A stretch of 64,000 nucleotides of DNA from the NCBI RefSeq assembly GCF_030812595.1, contig NZ_JAUSSZ010000007.1, forward strand, positions 169,224-233,223, read 5' to 3'. The translations under genes and the position numbers were made by a program. The notes beneath the pieces are model-generated. The model was not told the DNA's origin. It did not search any database and was given only the letters and a program-made list of their open reading frames with translations. Source of the stretch: Arthrobacter bambusae (GTDB lineage: Bacteria > Actinomycetota > Actinomycetes > Actinomycetales > Micrococcaceae). This document shows positions 36,803 to 46,633 of this stretch, piece after piece. Every line of letters begins with the position of its first letter. Within the stretch, counting starts at the first letter, position 1.

Positions 36803-39352
36803 GTGCGTATCCCACTTTCATGGCTGCGCGAATTCGCGCAGGTTCCGGCCGATGCCACGGCCGAAGACGTCATGGCGGAACTCGTCAAGGTCGGCTTTGA
36901 AGAGGAAGCCGTCCACCGCCCCACGGACCAACTCAAGGGTCCAATCGTGGTGGGCCAGGTCCTCAGCCTCGTCAAGGAACCGCAGAGCAACGGCAAGACC
37001 ATCAACTGGTGCCAGGTCCGCGTGGTCCCTGAGGGCCAGGAGCAGACCCTGACCGGAAAGGGCATCGACCCCTCCGGCGTGCAGGGCATCATTTGCGGTG
37101 CCCACAACTTCGTCGAGGGCGACAAGGTAGTGGTGACGCTCCCGGGCGCCGTGCTGCCCGGCGACTTCCACATTTCCGCGCGCAAGACGTACGGGCACCT
37201 CTCCGCCGGCATGATCGCGTCGGTCCGTGAGCTCGGCATCGGCGAGGACCACGACGGCATCCTGGTGCTTTCCCGCATCGGCTTGGATCCCGAGGTGGGC
37301 ACCGACGCCATGGCCCTCCTTGGCCTCTACGACGAAGCCGCGGAAATCAACGTCACTCCGGACCGTGGCTATGCCTTTTCGATCCGTGGCGTGGCCCGCG
37401 AATACGCCCACGCCACCGGTACCGTCTTCACGGACCCGGCCTCCAAGGTCGCCGCTCCGGCTTCCCTGCAGGGCGGCTACGGCGTCAAGCTCAACGACGA
37501 CGCCCCCATTTACGGCAAGCCCGGTTGCGACCGCTTCGTGGCCCGCACGGTCCGCGGCGTGGACGCCACCCGCCCCACCCCGCCGTGGATGGTCTCCCGG
37601 CTGCGCTTAGCCGGCATCCGCTCCATTTCGCTGCCTGTGGACATTTCCAACTATGTGATGCTCGAACTCGGCCAGCCGAACCACTGCTATGACCTCGACA
37701 AGCTGTCGGGCGACATCGTGGTCCGTCGCGCTGTCGCGGGGGAGAAGATCACCACCCTCGACGGCAAAGTGCGTGCGCTCGACGTCGAAGACCTCCTGAT
37801 CACCGACGACTCCGGCGCCATCGGTATCGCGGGCGTCATGGGCGGAGCGAACACCGAGGTTTCCGATTCGACCACCAAGATCCTGGTCGAGGCCGCGCAT
37901 TTCGACGAGGTCTCGATCGCGCGCTCGCGCCGCAGGCACAAGCTGCCGTCGGAGGCGTCCAAGCGCTTCGAACGCGGAGTGGATTGGCAAGTTGCCAACG
38001 TTGCCGCCCAGCGGGTCATCGACCTCCTGGTTGAATTGGCGGGCGGGACGGCTGACGAGGCCGGTACCGACGTCGGGACAGCACCAGACGCCGTGACCAT
38101 CGAGCTGCCGGCCGGCTACGCGGCTTCCCGGATCGGCATCGACTTCACAGAGGAACAGATCACCGGTTCCCTCAAGGACCTGGGCGCGATCGTCCTGAAG
38201 GACGAGGCCTCGGACTCGTATGTTGTCACGGCACCGAGCTGGCGCAATGACCTCGAAACCAAGGAAGACCTCTCCGAGGAAATCGCGAGGCTGGTCGGCT
38301 ACGACAACATCCCGGCAACGCTTCCCGTGGCCCCTCCGGGCCGTGGCCTGACCCGGACCCAGCAGCAAAAGCGCCGCGTGGTCCAGGCGCTGGCTGACGC
38401 GGGGCTCACCGAGGTCCTCTCCTACCCGTTCGTCTCCAAGTCGGCCAATGACACCTTCGGGGTGGCAGAGGAAGGCGCGGCACGCACGGCCCTCAAATTG
38501 GCCAACCCGATCAGCGAAGAACACGGTTACCTGCGTACCTCGGTGCTTCCGGGCCTGATCGAGGTTGCCCGCCGCAACCATTCCCGTGGGTTCCGCGACC
38601 TCGCCCTCTTCGAGGCGGGTTCGGTGTTCCTTCCCGACGGGCAGCTTGGCACGGCGTCCATCCCGCCGTTGGGCATCAAGCCTTCCGACGAGGTCCTCGA
38701 CGGACTGTACGACGGCGTCCCGGACCAGCCGCTGCACATCGCCGCTGTGTTGACCGGCCATGATTCCCCGGCCGCCGCGGGCCACACCCCGCGTGCCTGG
38801 GACTGGGCCGACGCCTTGGATGTGGCCAGGCTTGTCGGCGACGTCCTCGGCGTGGAACTCGTGGTCAGCCAGGGCAGCCACCAGGCGTTCCACCCGGGCC
38901 GTGCCGCCCGCCTGGCGCTCCGCGCGGGCGATGTCGTGGGCTACGCCGGCGAACTGCACCCGAAGCTGCTGGCCGCCCATGACATGCCGGCACGTTCCGT
39001 GGCGCTTGAGCTCAACGCGGACGCGCTCTTCGACGCCGCGCCGGACGTCATCGTCGCCAAACACATCTCCGGTTTCCCGGTTGCCACCCAGGACGTTGCC
39101 CTCGTGGTGCCGCAGGATGTTCCGGCGGACGCCGTACTGGCTGCCCTCCGGGAGGGCGCCGGCGAACTCCTCGAAGACGTCGCCCTCTTCGATGTCTACG
39201 CTGGCAAGGGCATCGAAGGCGGCAAGAAGTCGCTCGCCTTCGGGTTGCGATTCCGTGCCGCGGACCGCACGTTGACCGCCGACGAGGCCTCGGCGGCACG
39301 CGAGGCCGCCGTCGCCGTCGCCGCGGAGCGATTCGGAGCAGTCCAGCGCTGA
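36803..39352 (+). CDS. pheT: Phenylalanyl-tRNA synthetase beta subunit
   Basis: 849 residues from the GTG at 36803. Domains in order: start RIPLSWLREF, tRNA-binding OB fold (~40-155), B3/B4 editing region (~220-400), B5 (~420-490), catalytic-like core, and C-terminal anticodon-binding FDX-ACB (~755-849). It edits mischarged Tyr-tRNA-Phe. A hairpin terminator follows the stop. Confidence 0.96.
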   Translation: MRIPLSWLREFAQVPADATAEDVMAELVKVGFEEEAVHRPTDQLKGPIVVGQVLSLVKEPQSNGKTINWCQVRVVPEGQEQTLTGKGIDPSGVQGIICGAHNFVEGDKVVVTLPGAVLPGDFHISARKTYGHLSAGMIASVRELGIGEDHDGILVLSRIGLDPEVGTDAMALLGLYDEAAEINVTPDRGYAFSIRGVAREYAHATGTVFTDPASKVAAPASLQGGYGVKLNDDAPIYGKPGCDRFVARTVRGVDATRPTPPWMVSRLRLAGIRSISLPVDISNYVMLELGQPNHCYDLDKLSGDIVVRRAVAGEKITTLDGKVRALDVEDLLITDDSGAIGIAGVMGGANTEVSDSTTKILVEAAHFDEVSIARSRRRHKLPSEASKRFERGVDWQVANVAAQRVIDLLVELAGGTADEAGTDVGTAPDAVTIELPAGYAASRIGIDFTEEQITGSLKDLGAIVLKDEASDSYVVTAPSWRNDLETKEDLSEEIARLVGYDNIPATLPVAPPGRGLTRTQQQKRRVVQALADAGLTEVLSYPFVSKSANDTFGVAEEGAARTALKLANPISEEHGYLRTSVLPGLIEVARRNHSRGFRDLALFEAGSVFLPDGQLGTASIPPLGIKPSDEVLDGLYDGVPDQPLHIAAVLTGHDSPAAAGHTPRAWDWADALDVARLVGDVLGVELVVSQGSHQAFHPGRAARLALRAGDVVGYAGELHPKLLAAHDMPARSVALELNADALFDAAPDVIVAKHISGFPVATQDVALVVPQDVPADAVLAALREGAGELLEDVALFDVYAGKGIEGGKKSLAFGLRFRAADRTLTADEASAAREAAVAVAAERFGAVQR

Positions 39353-39367
39353 CGAGCATCAACCCGG

Positions 39368-39407
39368 GGATCCAGGGGCTGGCTGTTCACATCCAGCCCC
39401 TGGATCC
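39368..39407 (+). terminator. Hairpin after pheT
   Basis: A perfect 15-bp stem (39368-39382 with 39393-39407) and ten-base loop begin 16 bases after pheT. There is no T-tract. It separates pheT from the phosphopantetheinyl transferase gene. Confidence 0.65.
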
Positions 39408-39432
39408 TGCCGATTCCGCCGCCGTCGAGAAG

Positions 39433-40044
39433 ATGGCGGCGGAATTGCTGTCTCCGGCCGAGTCCCTGCGGGCAGACGCCATGGCCCCGGTCCTGCGAAG
39501 GGATTTCCTGGCGTCCAGGCTGGCCCAGCAGTACTTTGCCGCAAGCCTTCTGGGTGTTCCAGCCGCGAAGCTCCGGGCTTCCTACGCCTGTCCGGAATGC
39601 GGTGCTGGTCCGGACATCGCGCATGGCCGGCCCGGATACGTGCTCGACGGCGGTCCCGCGCCCCTGATGCTCAGCGCCTCACGGTCGTCGGGCTGGGTAC
39701 TGTTTGCCGCCGTCGTGCATCCGGAGCCCGGCCTCCAGGTGGGCGTCGACCTGGAAAATGCGGCGGGCACAGAATTCGCCGGCTTCGACGACGTTGCGCT
39801 CACCGAACGGGAACGGCGCCACCTCAACACTGTCGACGCCGGGAGCCGGGCCCATGAGCGCGCACGATTGTGGGCGCGCAAGGAAGCCTGGTTGAAGATG
39901 ACGGGCGAAGGGCTCAGGGTGGCCCCGGATTCCCTCGATGTGCTCGAACGGCCGGGGCTGTGGGACCTGGAGCTCCCGGACAGCGCTGATGGTCGGGATC
40001 TTCCGGCCGGACTGCTTGCAGCCCTCGCGGTTACGTCCCGCTGA
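39433..40044 (+). CDS. 4'-phosphopantetheinyl transferase
   Basis: 203 residues from the ATG at 39433. The GVDLE motif (Mg-binding) is near residue 106 and the R-x-W-x-x-K-E-A motif (RLWARKEAWLK) near 144. ACPECGAGPDIAHGRPGY is the Sfp/AcpT-type middle motif. It attaches the CoA arm to carrier proteins. The frame stays open upstream through the pheT hairpin without a normal start, so the N-terminus may be longer. It ends 9 bases from the convergent M1 peptidase, next to the carrier-domain synthetase, the obvious partner. Confidence 0.85.
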   Translation: MAAELLSPAESLRADAMAPVLRRDFLASRLAQQYFAASLLGVPAAKLRASYACPECGAGPDIAHGRPGYVLDGGPAPLMLSASRSSGWVLFAAVVHPEPGLQVGVDLENAAGTEFAGFDDVALTERERRHLNTVDAGSRAHERARLWARKEAWLKMTGEGLRVAPDSLDVLERPGLWDLELPDSADGRDLPAGLLAALAVTSR

Positions 40045-40053
40045 ATCCGGCGA

Positions 40054-41493
40054 TCAGCCGAAAGCGGGCAGCCTTGCTTGGTACAGCCACGGTTCCAGGA
40101 CGCTGGCGGCGTCGAGCCCCGGGACGTAAGTGTTGGCTGCGTCGATGAAGTCCTTCGTGGACACCGAGCTGTGGCGCTTGGCCTCGGTCCAGTGCCGCAA
40201 CAGTCCAAAGAAGGCTGCGTCCCCGCATGCGAGACGGACGGCGTGGAGGGCTAGCGCCCCGCGCTTGTAAACACGGTCATCGAACATGAGCTCCAGTCCG
40301 GGGTCGCCGATCACCAGGTCCTGGGCGCCCGCGTCGAGCCTTCGCCACGCGGCCCTTGCACGGTTGGCGAGGGACATGACGCCGGCTTCCTCGGACCAGA
40401 TCCACTCGGCGTAGCACGCGAATCCCTCATGCAGCCAGATGTCCCTCCAGCTGCTCACAGTGAGCGAATTGCCGAACCACTGGTGGGACAGCTCGTGGGC
40501 GATGAGGCGTTGCGCGTCCCACGATTGCTCCATGTGGTTCCGCCCGAAGATCGAGAGGGTCTGGGCCTCGAGCGGGATTTCAAGTTCGTCCTCAGTCACC
40601 ACGGCCGTGTATTCGGCAAAGGGGTACGGACCGAAACATTCCACGAAGGTCCGCATCATGTCGGCCTGCCGCGCCAGTCCTTCGCGGGCCTCGGTCAACA
40701 AACCGGGGGAGACCGCAACGAACTGGGGAACCGGAGCCGGCCGTACCGCTTCGGCATGATGCGCCGTCCCGTCGCGGACCACACCGAGGGCAGGGCTGAG
40801 CTGGTGGAGCCGATAGCGTCCGATTTGCACAGTGGCGAGGTAAGTCGCCATAGGCTCGCCCTGTTCGTAGACCCAGGTCTCACGGCTTGACTTCCTGCTG
40901 TGCGAAACGAGGCGCCCGTTGCAAATGGCGCGGTAGTTGTCGTCGGTGGTGATACTGATCAAGTAGCTGGACTTGTGCCGCGGATGGTCGTTGCACGGGA
41001 ACCAGGACGCGGCGCCGTTCGGCTGCCCCGCAACCAGCACGCCGTCGTCGAGCTCCTCCCAACCGACTTCGCCCCACAGGCCCCGGCGCGGCCTCGGGTT
41101 GCCGTCGTATCGGAGCTCAACGGTGAAGTGCTGGCCTGCCCTCAACCGGTCCTTGGCGGTGATCACAAGGTGCTCGCCGCGGGCACTGAACTTCGGCACT
41201 TTCTTGCCGTCCATCAGAATTTTGGAAGCCTTCAGGCCCACCAGGTCCAGGACCACCGAGTCCGTGTCTTCGAGGGCTACGCAGCGGAGCATGGCGCGGC
41301 CGCTGAGCCGGTTGCTGCCCAGGCTGTAGTCCAGGTCCAATTCATACCGCAGCACCTGGAATGCCGTGCTCCCGTGGTACAGCGTGTAGGGATCGGCGGC
41401 AGTTGTGGTGATTCCTGGTCCGCTTAGGCTCATGGGCGCTGGCTGCCTCCGTGTAGCTTGCTGTGTTGCTGTTGTCATGGGCTGGTCATTCAT
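40054..41493 (-). CDS. M1-family zinc metallopeptidase, short form
   Basis: 479 residues from the ATG at 41493 (GAGGG upstream). The zinc site is complete: HELSH (333-337) and Glu356 in HEGFA. The usual GAMEN is replaced by PLEAQT, as in a subset of short M1 enzymes. It lacks the ~400-residue C-terminal domain of PepN and has no signal peptide. M1 enzymes remove N-terminal, often basic, residues. It starts 21 bases after the poly-lysine-synthetase-like gene on the same strand, so it may act on that product. This link is inference. Confidence 0.88.
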   Translation of the reverse strand: MNDQPMTTATQQATRRQPAPMSLSGPGITTTAADPYTLYHGSTAFQVLRYELDLDYSLGSNRLSGRAMLRCVALEDTDSVVLDLVGLKASKILMDGKKVPKFSARGEHLVITAKDRLRAGQHFTVELRYDGNPRPRRGLWGEVGWEELDDGVLVAGQPNGAASWFPCNDHPRHKSSYLISITTDDNYRAICNGRLVSHSRKSSRETWVYEQGEPMATYLATVQIGRYRLHQLSPALGVVRDGTAHHAEAVRPAPVPQFVAVSPGLLTEAREGLARQADMMRTFVECFGPYPFAEYTAVVTEDELEIPLEAQTLSIFGRNHMEQSWDAQRLIAHELSHQWFGNSLTVSSWRDIWLHEGFACYAEWIWSEEAGVMSLANRARAAWRRLDAGAQDLVIGDPGLELMFDDRVYKRGALALHAVRLACGDAAFFGLLRHWTEAKRHSSVSTKDFIDAANTYVPGLDAASVLEPWLYQARLPAFG

Positions 41494-41514
41494 AAGCCCT
41501 CTTGCCAATCTACG

Positions 41515-44500
41515 CTACGGTCCGGACCACGGGCGGACAGGATTGCCCATCCAGTAGGTGCCCGCGGGGACGGTTTCCCCACGCATGACCAGGGAGGCCG
41601 GTCCCACCGTTCCGCCGGCCCCGATGCTGGCGCGCGGCAGGATGACGCCGTGCGGGCCCATGGTGGCGCCGTCCCCGAGGACCACGGTGTCTATGCTCAT
41701 GATGCGGTCGTGGAAAAGATGCGTCTGGATCACGCAACCGCGGTTGACCGTGGAGCTTTCGCCGAGCGTGACAAGGTCTGCTTCGGGCAGCCAGTAGCTC
41801 TCGCACCAGGTACCGCGGCCGATTTTCGCGCCGAGCGCCCGGAGCCACCACACGAGCGCGGGAGTGCCGGACGCCGAACGCGCGAACCAAGGAGCGCTGA
41901 CCATTTCGATGAAAGTGTCCACCACTTCGTTGCGCCAAATGAACGAGCTCCACAGGGGATGCTCGCCCGCCTTGATGCGTCCCACCAATATCCACTTCGC
42001 CGCGACGGAACTCGCCGCGGCAACGGCACCTGCGGCGATGACCACGACGCCCCCGAGTAAGGCCGCGAGCCAGTACGAGGACTCGGTGGCGATCCAGTCG
42101 AGGACCAGCATGATCCCGACGGCGATCCCTACCGTCAGGATGACCGGCACCATCCGGCATAGTTCCCAAAGCGCCCGTTTGGTCTTGAGGGCCAGCGGCG
42201 GGTTGAAAGTGAGGCTCTGATCGGCGTCGACAGCTGTTCGGCGCAACCTGACGGGCGGGCTGCCCAGCCAGGAGGTGCCCGACTTCGCCTTGGCAGGCGT
42301 GGCGGACAGCACCGCGACCAGCGAATTCTTGGGCACGTTTCGGCCTGCGGCGGTCATGCCGGAATTGCCGAGGAACGAGCGTTTGCCGATCTTGGCCGGC
42401 GCGATCTTCATCCAACCGCCGCCAAGCTCGTAGGAGGCCACCATGGTGTCGTCAGCGAGGAACGCGCCTTCGCCGATGGTCGTCATGCGTGGCAGCAACA
42501 GCACCGTGGAAGCCTCCACGTTACGGCCCACTTTGGCGCCTAGCAGGCGCAGCCACACAGGCGTGAAGAGGCTGGCATAGATGGGGAAGAGCAGGTCCCG
42601 CGCCATGTCCAGCACACGTTCAGTGGCCCAAACCTGCCAGCCAACGCGGCTGCGGACCCGATAGTACCCCTCCTTGAGGCCGACGCCGAGCATCCGGGTG
42701 GTCGCCAGGACCAGGAGGAGATTGCAGAGGAACCAAGCCAGGGCCGCCACGGGGATGGCAAGCAGGAGTTCCGGAAAGGCGTCCTGCAGGGAGTTCCTGC
42801 CTTGGATGAAGGCCAGGATGACGGTGGCGGCGAGGAATGCCGAAATATAGGGGATCAAGGCAAGCAGCGCCGAGGCTGCCGCGAACCCCGCAAACCAGAG
42901 CCGGCCGATCAGATGGTGTGACGCGGGTGTCTCCGGCCAGCCAGTCTTGGCCTTGCCGCGGCGTTCGGCAGGAGAGCCGGCGACCAGGTGCCCGGCCTTG
43001 ACCTTGCCCAATACCGCGGAACCGGGCTCCACACGCCCGCCTGCGCCGATGCTCGTCCCCGGCATCAGCGTGCTGCGGGAGCCCACCGTGGCGCCCGCAC
43101 CTACGTGGATGGCGCCGATGTGGACGTAGTCACCGTCGATCCACCAGGCGGAGAGGTCCACCTCGGGTTCGATGTTGCAGCCAGTGCCCAATGACAGCAG
43201 GCCCGTCACCGGAGGCAAGGAGTGCAAGTGGACGTTGTTCCCGATCTTGGCACCCAGCGCCCTGGCGTAATAGGGAACCCACGGAGCGCTGGCAAGGCTG
43301 ATGGCGCCCGAAAGGTCCTGGATCTGTTCGGCCAGCCATAGCTTCAGGTGGACTTTGCCTGAGCGCGGGTAGGTTCCGGGCCGGACTCCGCGCAAGAGGG
43401 TCCGCGCGGCCAGGATCGAGATGCCCATGCGTCCCGGCGGGCTGACGAACACCAGCCAAGATGCCAGGATCCACCACCAGGACACCACAGGAGCGGAGGC
43501 GAAACCGGCGAAGTCGGCCAGCAAACGGTTCGCGGCCATGAGATAGGTGAGCCAACGCATGCCCACCAGGATGTTGAGGAAAATCCCCATCAAGGTCTGG
43601 AAGACCTGCGACTTAAGCGACGTGGGGCGAACCGTGCGTTCGGCCGCCGGACCCGCCATGCCGCCTTCCGGCAGTGACTGCCGCGCGGCGTCGATCAGGG
43701 CACCGACGCGGGGTGTCGCGTAGATTTCGGCGACGGTGATGGTGGGGTAGCGCAGGCGCAGGGCCGAGACGAGCTGGGCTGCGGCGAGGGAGCCACCGCC
43801 ATAGGCGAAGAAGTCTGCGTCGAGCGAGGTGACGCTGGAGCCGAGAACGCTTTCCCATTGTTCAACTACCCATTGGGCGTCCTCGGGCAAGTTCAGTGGC
43901 GCCTTGTCCGCATCTGCGGCACCCGCGCCCGCCAACGGCCACGGTAGGGAGTGCCGGTCCACTTTGCCGCTGGTCTTCGTCGGAAGCGAATCCACAACCG
44001 TCAACAGGGGGATCAGCGCAGCGGGAAGGCTTTCCGCGAGCAACTCCCGGGAAGCGGCAAGGTCGATCTCCGCGGGCCCGGCCGGGGCCAGGTAACCGAC
44101 GAGTATCTGGTTCCCTGCCGCCGTCGTGCGGACTGCGGCAGCGGCGCCCGCGACTCCCGGCAGTGCCTGCAAGGCGGCGTCGATTTCACCGAGTTCGATG
44201 CGCCGTCCACCAAGCTTGACCTGTTCGTCCGCGCGGCCTTGGAAGATGAGGCCGGCCGCTTCGTAGCGGACGATGTCGCCGGAGCGGTACGCACGCGCCC
44301 ACCCCAGGGACGGCATGGGGGCGTACTTTTCGGCGTCTTTGGCGGGATCCAGGTAGCGGGCCAGCCCGACTCCGCCAATGATCAATTCGCCCGTCCCGCC
44401 TTCCGCGACCGGAACCCCGGCGGCATCGACGATCGCGAGGTCCCAGCCGTCCAGCGGCAATCCGATCCGGACGGGGCCATCCCCGCCGAGGGGAGCTGCG

Positions 44501-45447
44501 CAGGCAACGACAGTCGCTTCGGTGGGGCCATAGGTGTTCCATACTTCGCGGCCGTCCACCGCGAGGCGCTCGGCGAGCTCCGGAGGGCAGGCTTCGCCAC
44601 CGAAAATGAGCAGGCGCACGTTCTCGAGGGCTTCCGCGGGCCACAGGGCCGCGAGCGTCGGAACGGTGGACACCACTGTGATGCCGTGGTTGATGAGCCA
44701 AGGGCCAAGGTCCATGCCGGAACGCACCAAAGCGCGCGGGGCCGGCACGAGGCAAGCCCCGTGCCGCCATGCAAGCCACATTTCTTCGCAGGAAGCGTCG
44801 AACGCCACGGAAAGGCCGGCGAGGACCCTGTCCTGCGGACCGATCGGATCCTGCTGGAGGAAGAGCCGGGCTTCAGCGTCGACGAACGCAGCGGACGAAC
44901 GGTGCCGCACCGCCACACCCTTGGGCGTGCCGGTGGACCCCGAGGTGAAGATGACCCAGGAATCGTCGTCCAGCCCCGGGCCCCGGGGAGCGGGGTGCGG
45001 CGCTGGGCGCTCCCCGGACACCTCGATCCTGAGGCCCTTGGTGACGACGGCAGACACCTTGGCTTCTCCGAAAACCAGCCGTGCCCGGTCCTCGGGATCG
45101 TCCGCGTCCACGGGAACATAGGCGGCCGAAATCGAGAGGATCGCCAAGATGGCAATGTAGAGATCGTTGGAACCGGAGGGAACCCGCACGCCGATCTTGT
45201 CTCCGGGGCCCAGCCCGGCTGCGTTGAGCTTGGCAGCAAAACCGCGCACCCGCGCCATGAGCTCGGAGTAACTCAGCGACTTTTGCCCGTCGTCGAGCGC
45301 AGAGGCCTCCGGATACGAGCTTGCCGTGTCATCGATGATCTCGATGAGCGTGCGCGCCGGCGGCGCGGCCGCCGAGCCTTCGAGCTGGGGCAGATATACC
45401 GCTCGGAGCTCCAGGCTGTCCGCCGGGATGTCATGTTCCTGGGTCAC
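41515..45447 (-). CDS. Pls/PosA-type single-module NRPS: candidate epsilon-poly-L-lysine synthetase
   Basis: About 1310 residues from the GTG at 45447 (GAGAAG eight bases upstream); a TTG at 45477 is also in frame. Order: adenylation domain (~25-510; FTSGSTGTPKG at 167-177), carrier domain with the phosphopantetheine serine in YGGGS (Ser553), then three pairs of membrane helices (~615-670, ~848-915, ~1095-1150), each followed by a domain with hexapeptide/left-handed-beta-helix repeats (~730-825, ~980-1050, ~1205-1300). No thioesterase or normal condensation domain. This is the plan and length of epsilon-poly-L-lysine synthetase (Pls). Pocket residues D217, A218, E221, S260, I281, G283, T305, V313, V314, K495 read DAESIGTVVK, close to the lysine code. 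Product is inferred. Confidence 0.88.
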   Translation of the reverse strand: MTQEHDIPADSLELRAVYLPQLEGSAAAPPARTLIEIIDDTASSYPEASALDDGQKSLSYSELMARVRGFAAKLNAAGLGPGDKIGVRVPSGSNDLYIAILAILSISAAYVPVDADDPEDRARLVFGEAKVSAVVTKGLRIEVSGERPAPHPAPRGPGLDDDSWVIFTSGSTGTPKGVAVRHRSSAAFVDAEARLFLQQDPIGPQDRVLAGLSVAFDASCEEMWLAWRHGACLVPAPRALVRSGMDLGPWLINHGITVVSTVPTLAALWPAEALENVRLLIFGGEACPPELAERLAVDGREVWNTYGPTEATVVACAAPLGGDGPVRIGLPLDGWDLAIVDAAGVPVAEGGTGELIIGGVGLARYLDPAKDAEKYAPMPSLGWARAYRSGDIVRYEAAGLIFQGRADEQVKLGGRRIELGEIDAALQALPGVAGAAAAVRTTAAGNQILVGYLAPAGPAEIDLAASRELLAESLPAALIPLLTVVDSLPTKTSGKVDRHSLPWPLAGAGAADADKAPLNLPEDAQWVVEQWESVLGSSVTSLDADFFAYGGGSLAAAQLVSALRLRYPTITVAEIYATPRVGALIDAARQSLPEGGMAGPAAERTVRPTSLKSQVFQTLMGIFLNILVGMRWLTYLMAANRLLADFAGFASAPVVSWWWILASWLVFVSPPGRMGISILAARTLLRGVRPGTYPRSGKVHLKLWLAEQIQDLSGAISLASAPWVPYYARALGAKIGNNVHLHSLPPVTGLLSLGTGCNIEPEVDLSAWWIDGDYVHIGAIHVGAGATVGSRSTLMPGTSIGAGGRVEPGSAVLGKVKAGHLVAGSPAERRGKAKTGWPETPASHHLIGRLWFAGFAAASALLALIPYISAFLAATVILAFIQGRNSLQDAFPELLLAIPVAALAWFLCNLLLVLATTRMLGVGLKEGYYRVRSRVGWQVWATERVLDMARDLLFPIYASLFTPVWLRLLGAKVGRNVEASTVLLLPRMTTIGEGAFLADDTMVASYELGGGWMKIAPAKIGKRSFLGNSGMTAAGRNVPKNSLVAVLSATPAKAKSGTSWLGSPPVRLRRTAVDADQSLTFNPPLALKTKRALWELCRMVPVILTVGIAVGIMLVLDWIATESSYWLAALLGGVVVIAAGAVAAASSVAAKWILVGRIKAGEHPLWSSFIWRNEVVDTFIEMVSAPWFARSASGTPALVWWLRALGAKIGRGTWCESYWLPEADLVTLGESSTVNRGCVIQTHLFHDRIMSIDTVVLGDGATMGPHGVILPRASIGAGGTVGPASLVMRGETVPAGTYWMGNPVRPWSGP

Positions 45448-45542
45448 GTTCGAAGCTTCTCGGATTGAAGTGAACAAAAAGTGTCAGCGGTCGCTGCGGC
45501 TTAGCCCCATGTTAATTGAAAAGCGGGTGACCGTTGCCCCGA

Positions 45543-46508
45543 TTAAGGAACCAACAGCAATTTGCCCGTGGTCTTGCGGCCTTCCAGGTCGCGATGGGCC
45601 TGGGCGGCCTCGGCGAGCGGATACGTTCCGCCAATCCGGATTTTGAGCGCGCCGCTCGCTGCAGCGCCGAAGACTTCTGCCGAACGCCAGCGCCGCTCCT
45701 GCGGATTCTGGAGGAAGTGGGCGAGGGTGGGGCGCGTGAGGGACAACGATCCGCCCGCGTTCAGCCGCTGGGGATCAACAGGAGGCACAGGTCCGGAAGC
45801 CGCCCCGAAAAGGACCAGCGCGCCGCGAATGCGAAGGCTTGAAAGGGAATCGTCGAAAGTGTCCTTGCCGACGCCGTCGTACACGACGTTGACGCCTTCG
45901 CCGTCGGTGAGCTCGCGGACCTTTTCCGCAAATCCGGTGTAGCGCAGCACCTCGTCCGCGCCGGCTCCCCGGGCAAGGGCTTCCTTCTCGTCGGAGGAGA
46001 CCGTGGTGATGACGCGGGCGCCCCGCGCCTTGAGCAATTGCGTCAGGATGAGTCCCACTCCGCCTGCGCCGGCATGGGTCAGGACGGTGTGCCCCGGTTC
46101 CACCCGGAAGGAGGAATTGATCAGGTAGTGCGCGGTCATTCCCTGCAGCGGCAGGGCAGCCGCTGTGTGGTCGTCGACGCCGTCCGGTACCGGAAGCGCC
46201 TTGTCGGCGTCTACCAGGGTGTAACCCGCGTAGCTGCGGGACCCTTCAGCGGTTGCGACCCTGTCCCCGAGGGCGAAGTCCTCGACGCCTGCGCCGATGG
46301 CCTCCACGGTGCCTGCCGCCTCGGAGCCGGGGATGAACGGATACTCGACCTTGTAGAGGCCGCTGCGCTGATAGGTGTCAATGAAGTTCACTCCGGCGGC
46401 TGCAACTTTGACGAGGAGCTGGCCCGGGCCCGGGGCCGGAACCTCTGCTTCGGTGAGTTCGAGGACTTCGGGTCCTCCGGCTTGCCGGGCAATGATCGCA
46501 TGCGTCAT
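45543..46508 (-). CDS. NADPH:quinone oxidoreductase-type zinc-free MDR protein
   Basis: 321 residues from the ATG at 46508, which has GGAGAAGGAG upstream. The Rossmann motif HAGAGGVGLILTQLLKARGA and the quinone reductase pattern (GVNFIDTYQRSGLY, GSEAAGTVEAIG) are clear; no zinc-binding cysteines. It reduces quinones or enals with NADPH. It lies 95 bases upstream of the synthetase on the same strand; linkage to it is unproven. Confidence 0.88.
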   Translation of the reverse strand: MTHAIIARQAGGPEVLELTEAEVPAPGPGQLLVKVAAAGVNFIDTYQRSGLYKVEYPFIPGSEAAGTVEAIGAGVEDFALGDRVATAEGSRSYAGYTLVDADKALPVPDGVDDHTAAALPLQGMTAHYLINSSFRVEPGHTVLTHAGAGGVGLILTQLLKARGARVITTVSSDEKEALARGAGADEVLRYTGFAEKVRELTDGEGVNVVYDGVGKDTFDDSLSSLRIRGALVLFGAASGPVPPVDPQRLNAGGSLSLTRPTLAHFLQNPQERRWRSAEVFGAAASGALKIRIGGTYPLAEAAQAHRDLEGRKTTGKLLLVP

Positions 46509-46633
46509 GGGTCTCCTTCTCCGTCGAGGCACTTTCGTGCCCGCATTCACACCCCCATCCTAGGGAGCGGAGTCCGCCGGGTGTCCAGTCGGCTGCTGCC
46601 TTCGGTGGTTCGCCGTAATGTGTGCCCCCTCCC

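Noticed and set aside
37607..39064. 485-codon minus-strand frame
   Set aside because: Shadow of pheT, no recognisable domain.
43951..45468. 505-codon plus-strand frame
   Set aside because: Shadow of the synthetase A domain, no domain.
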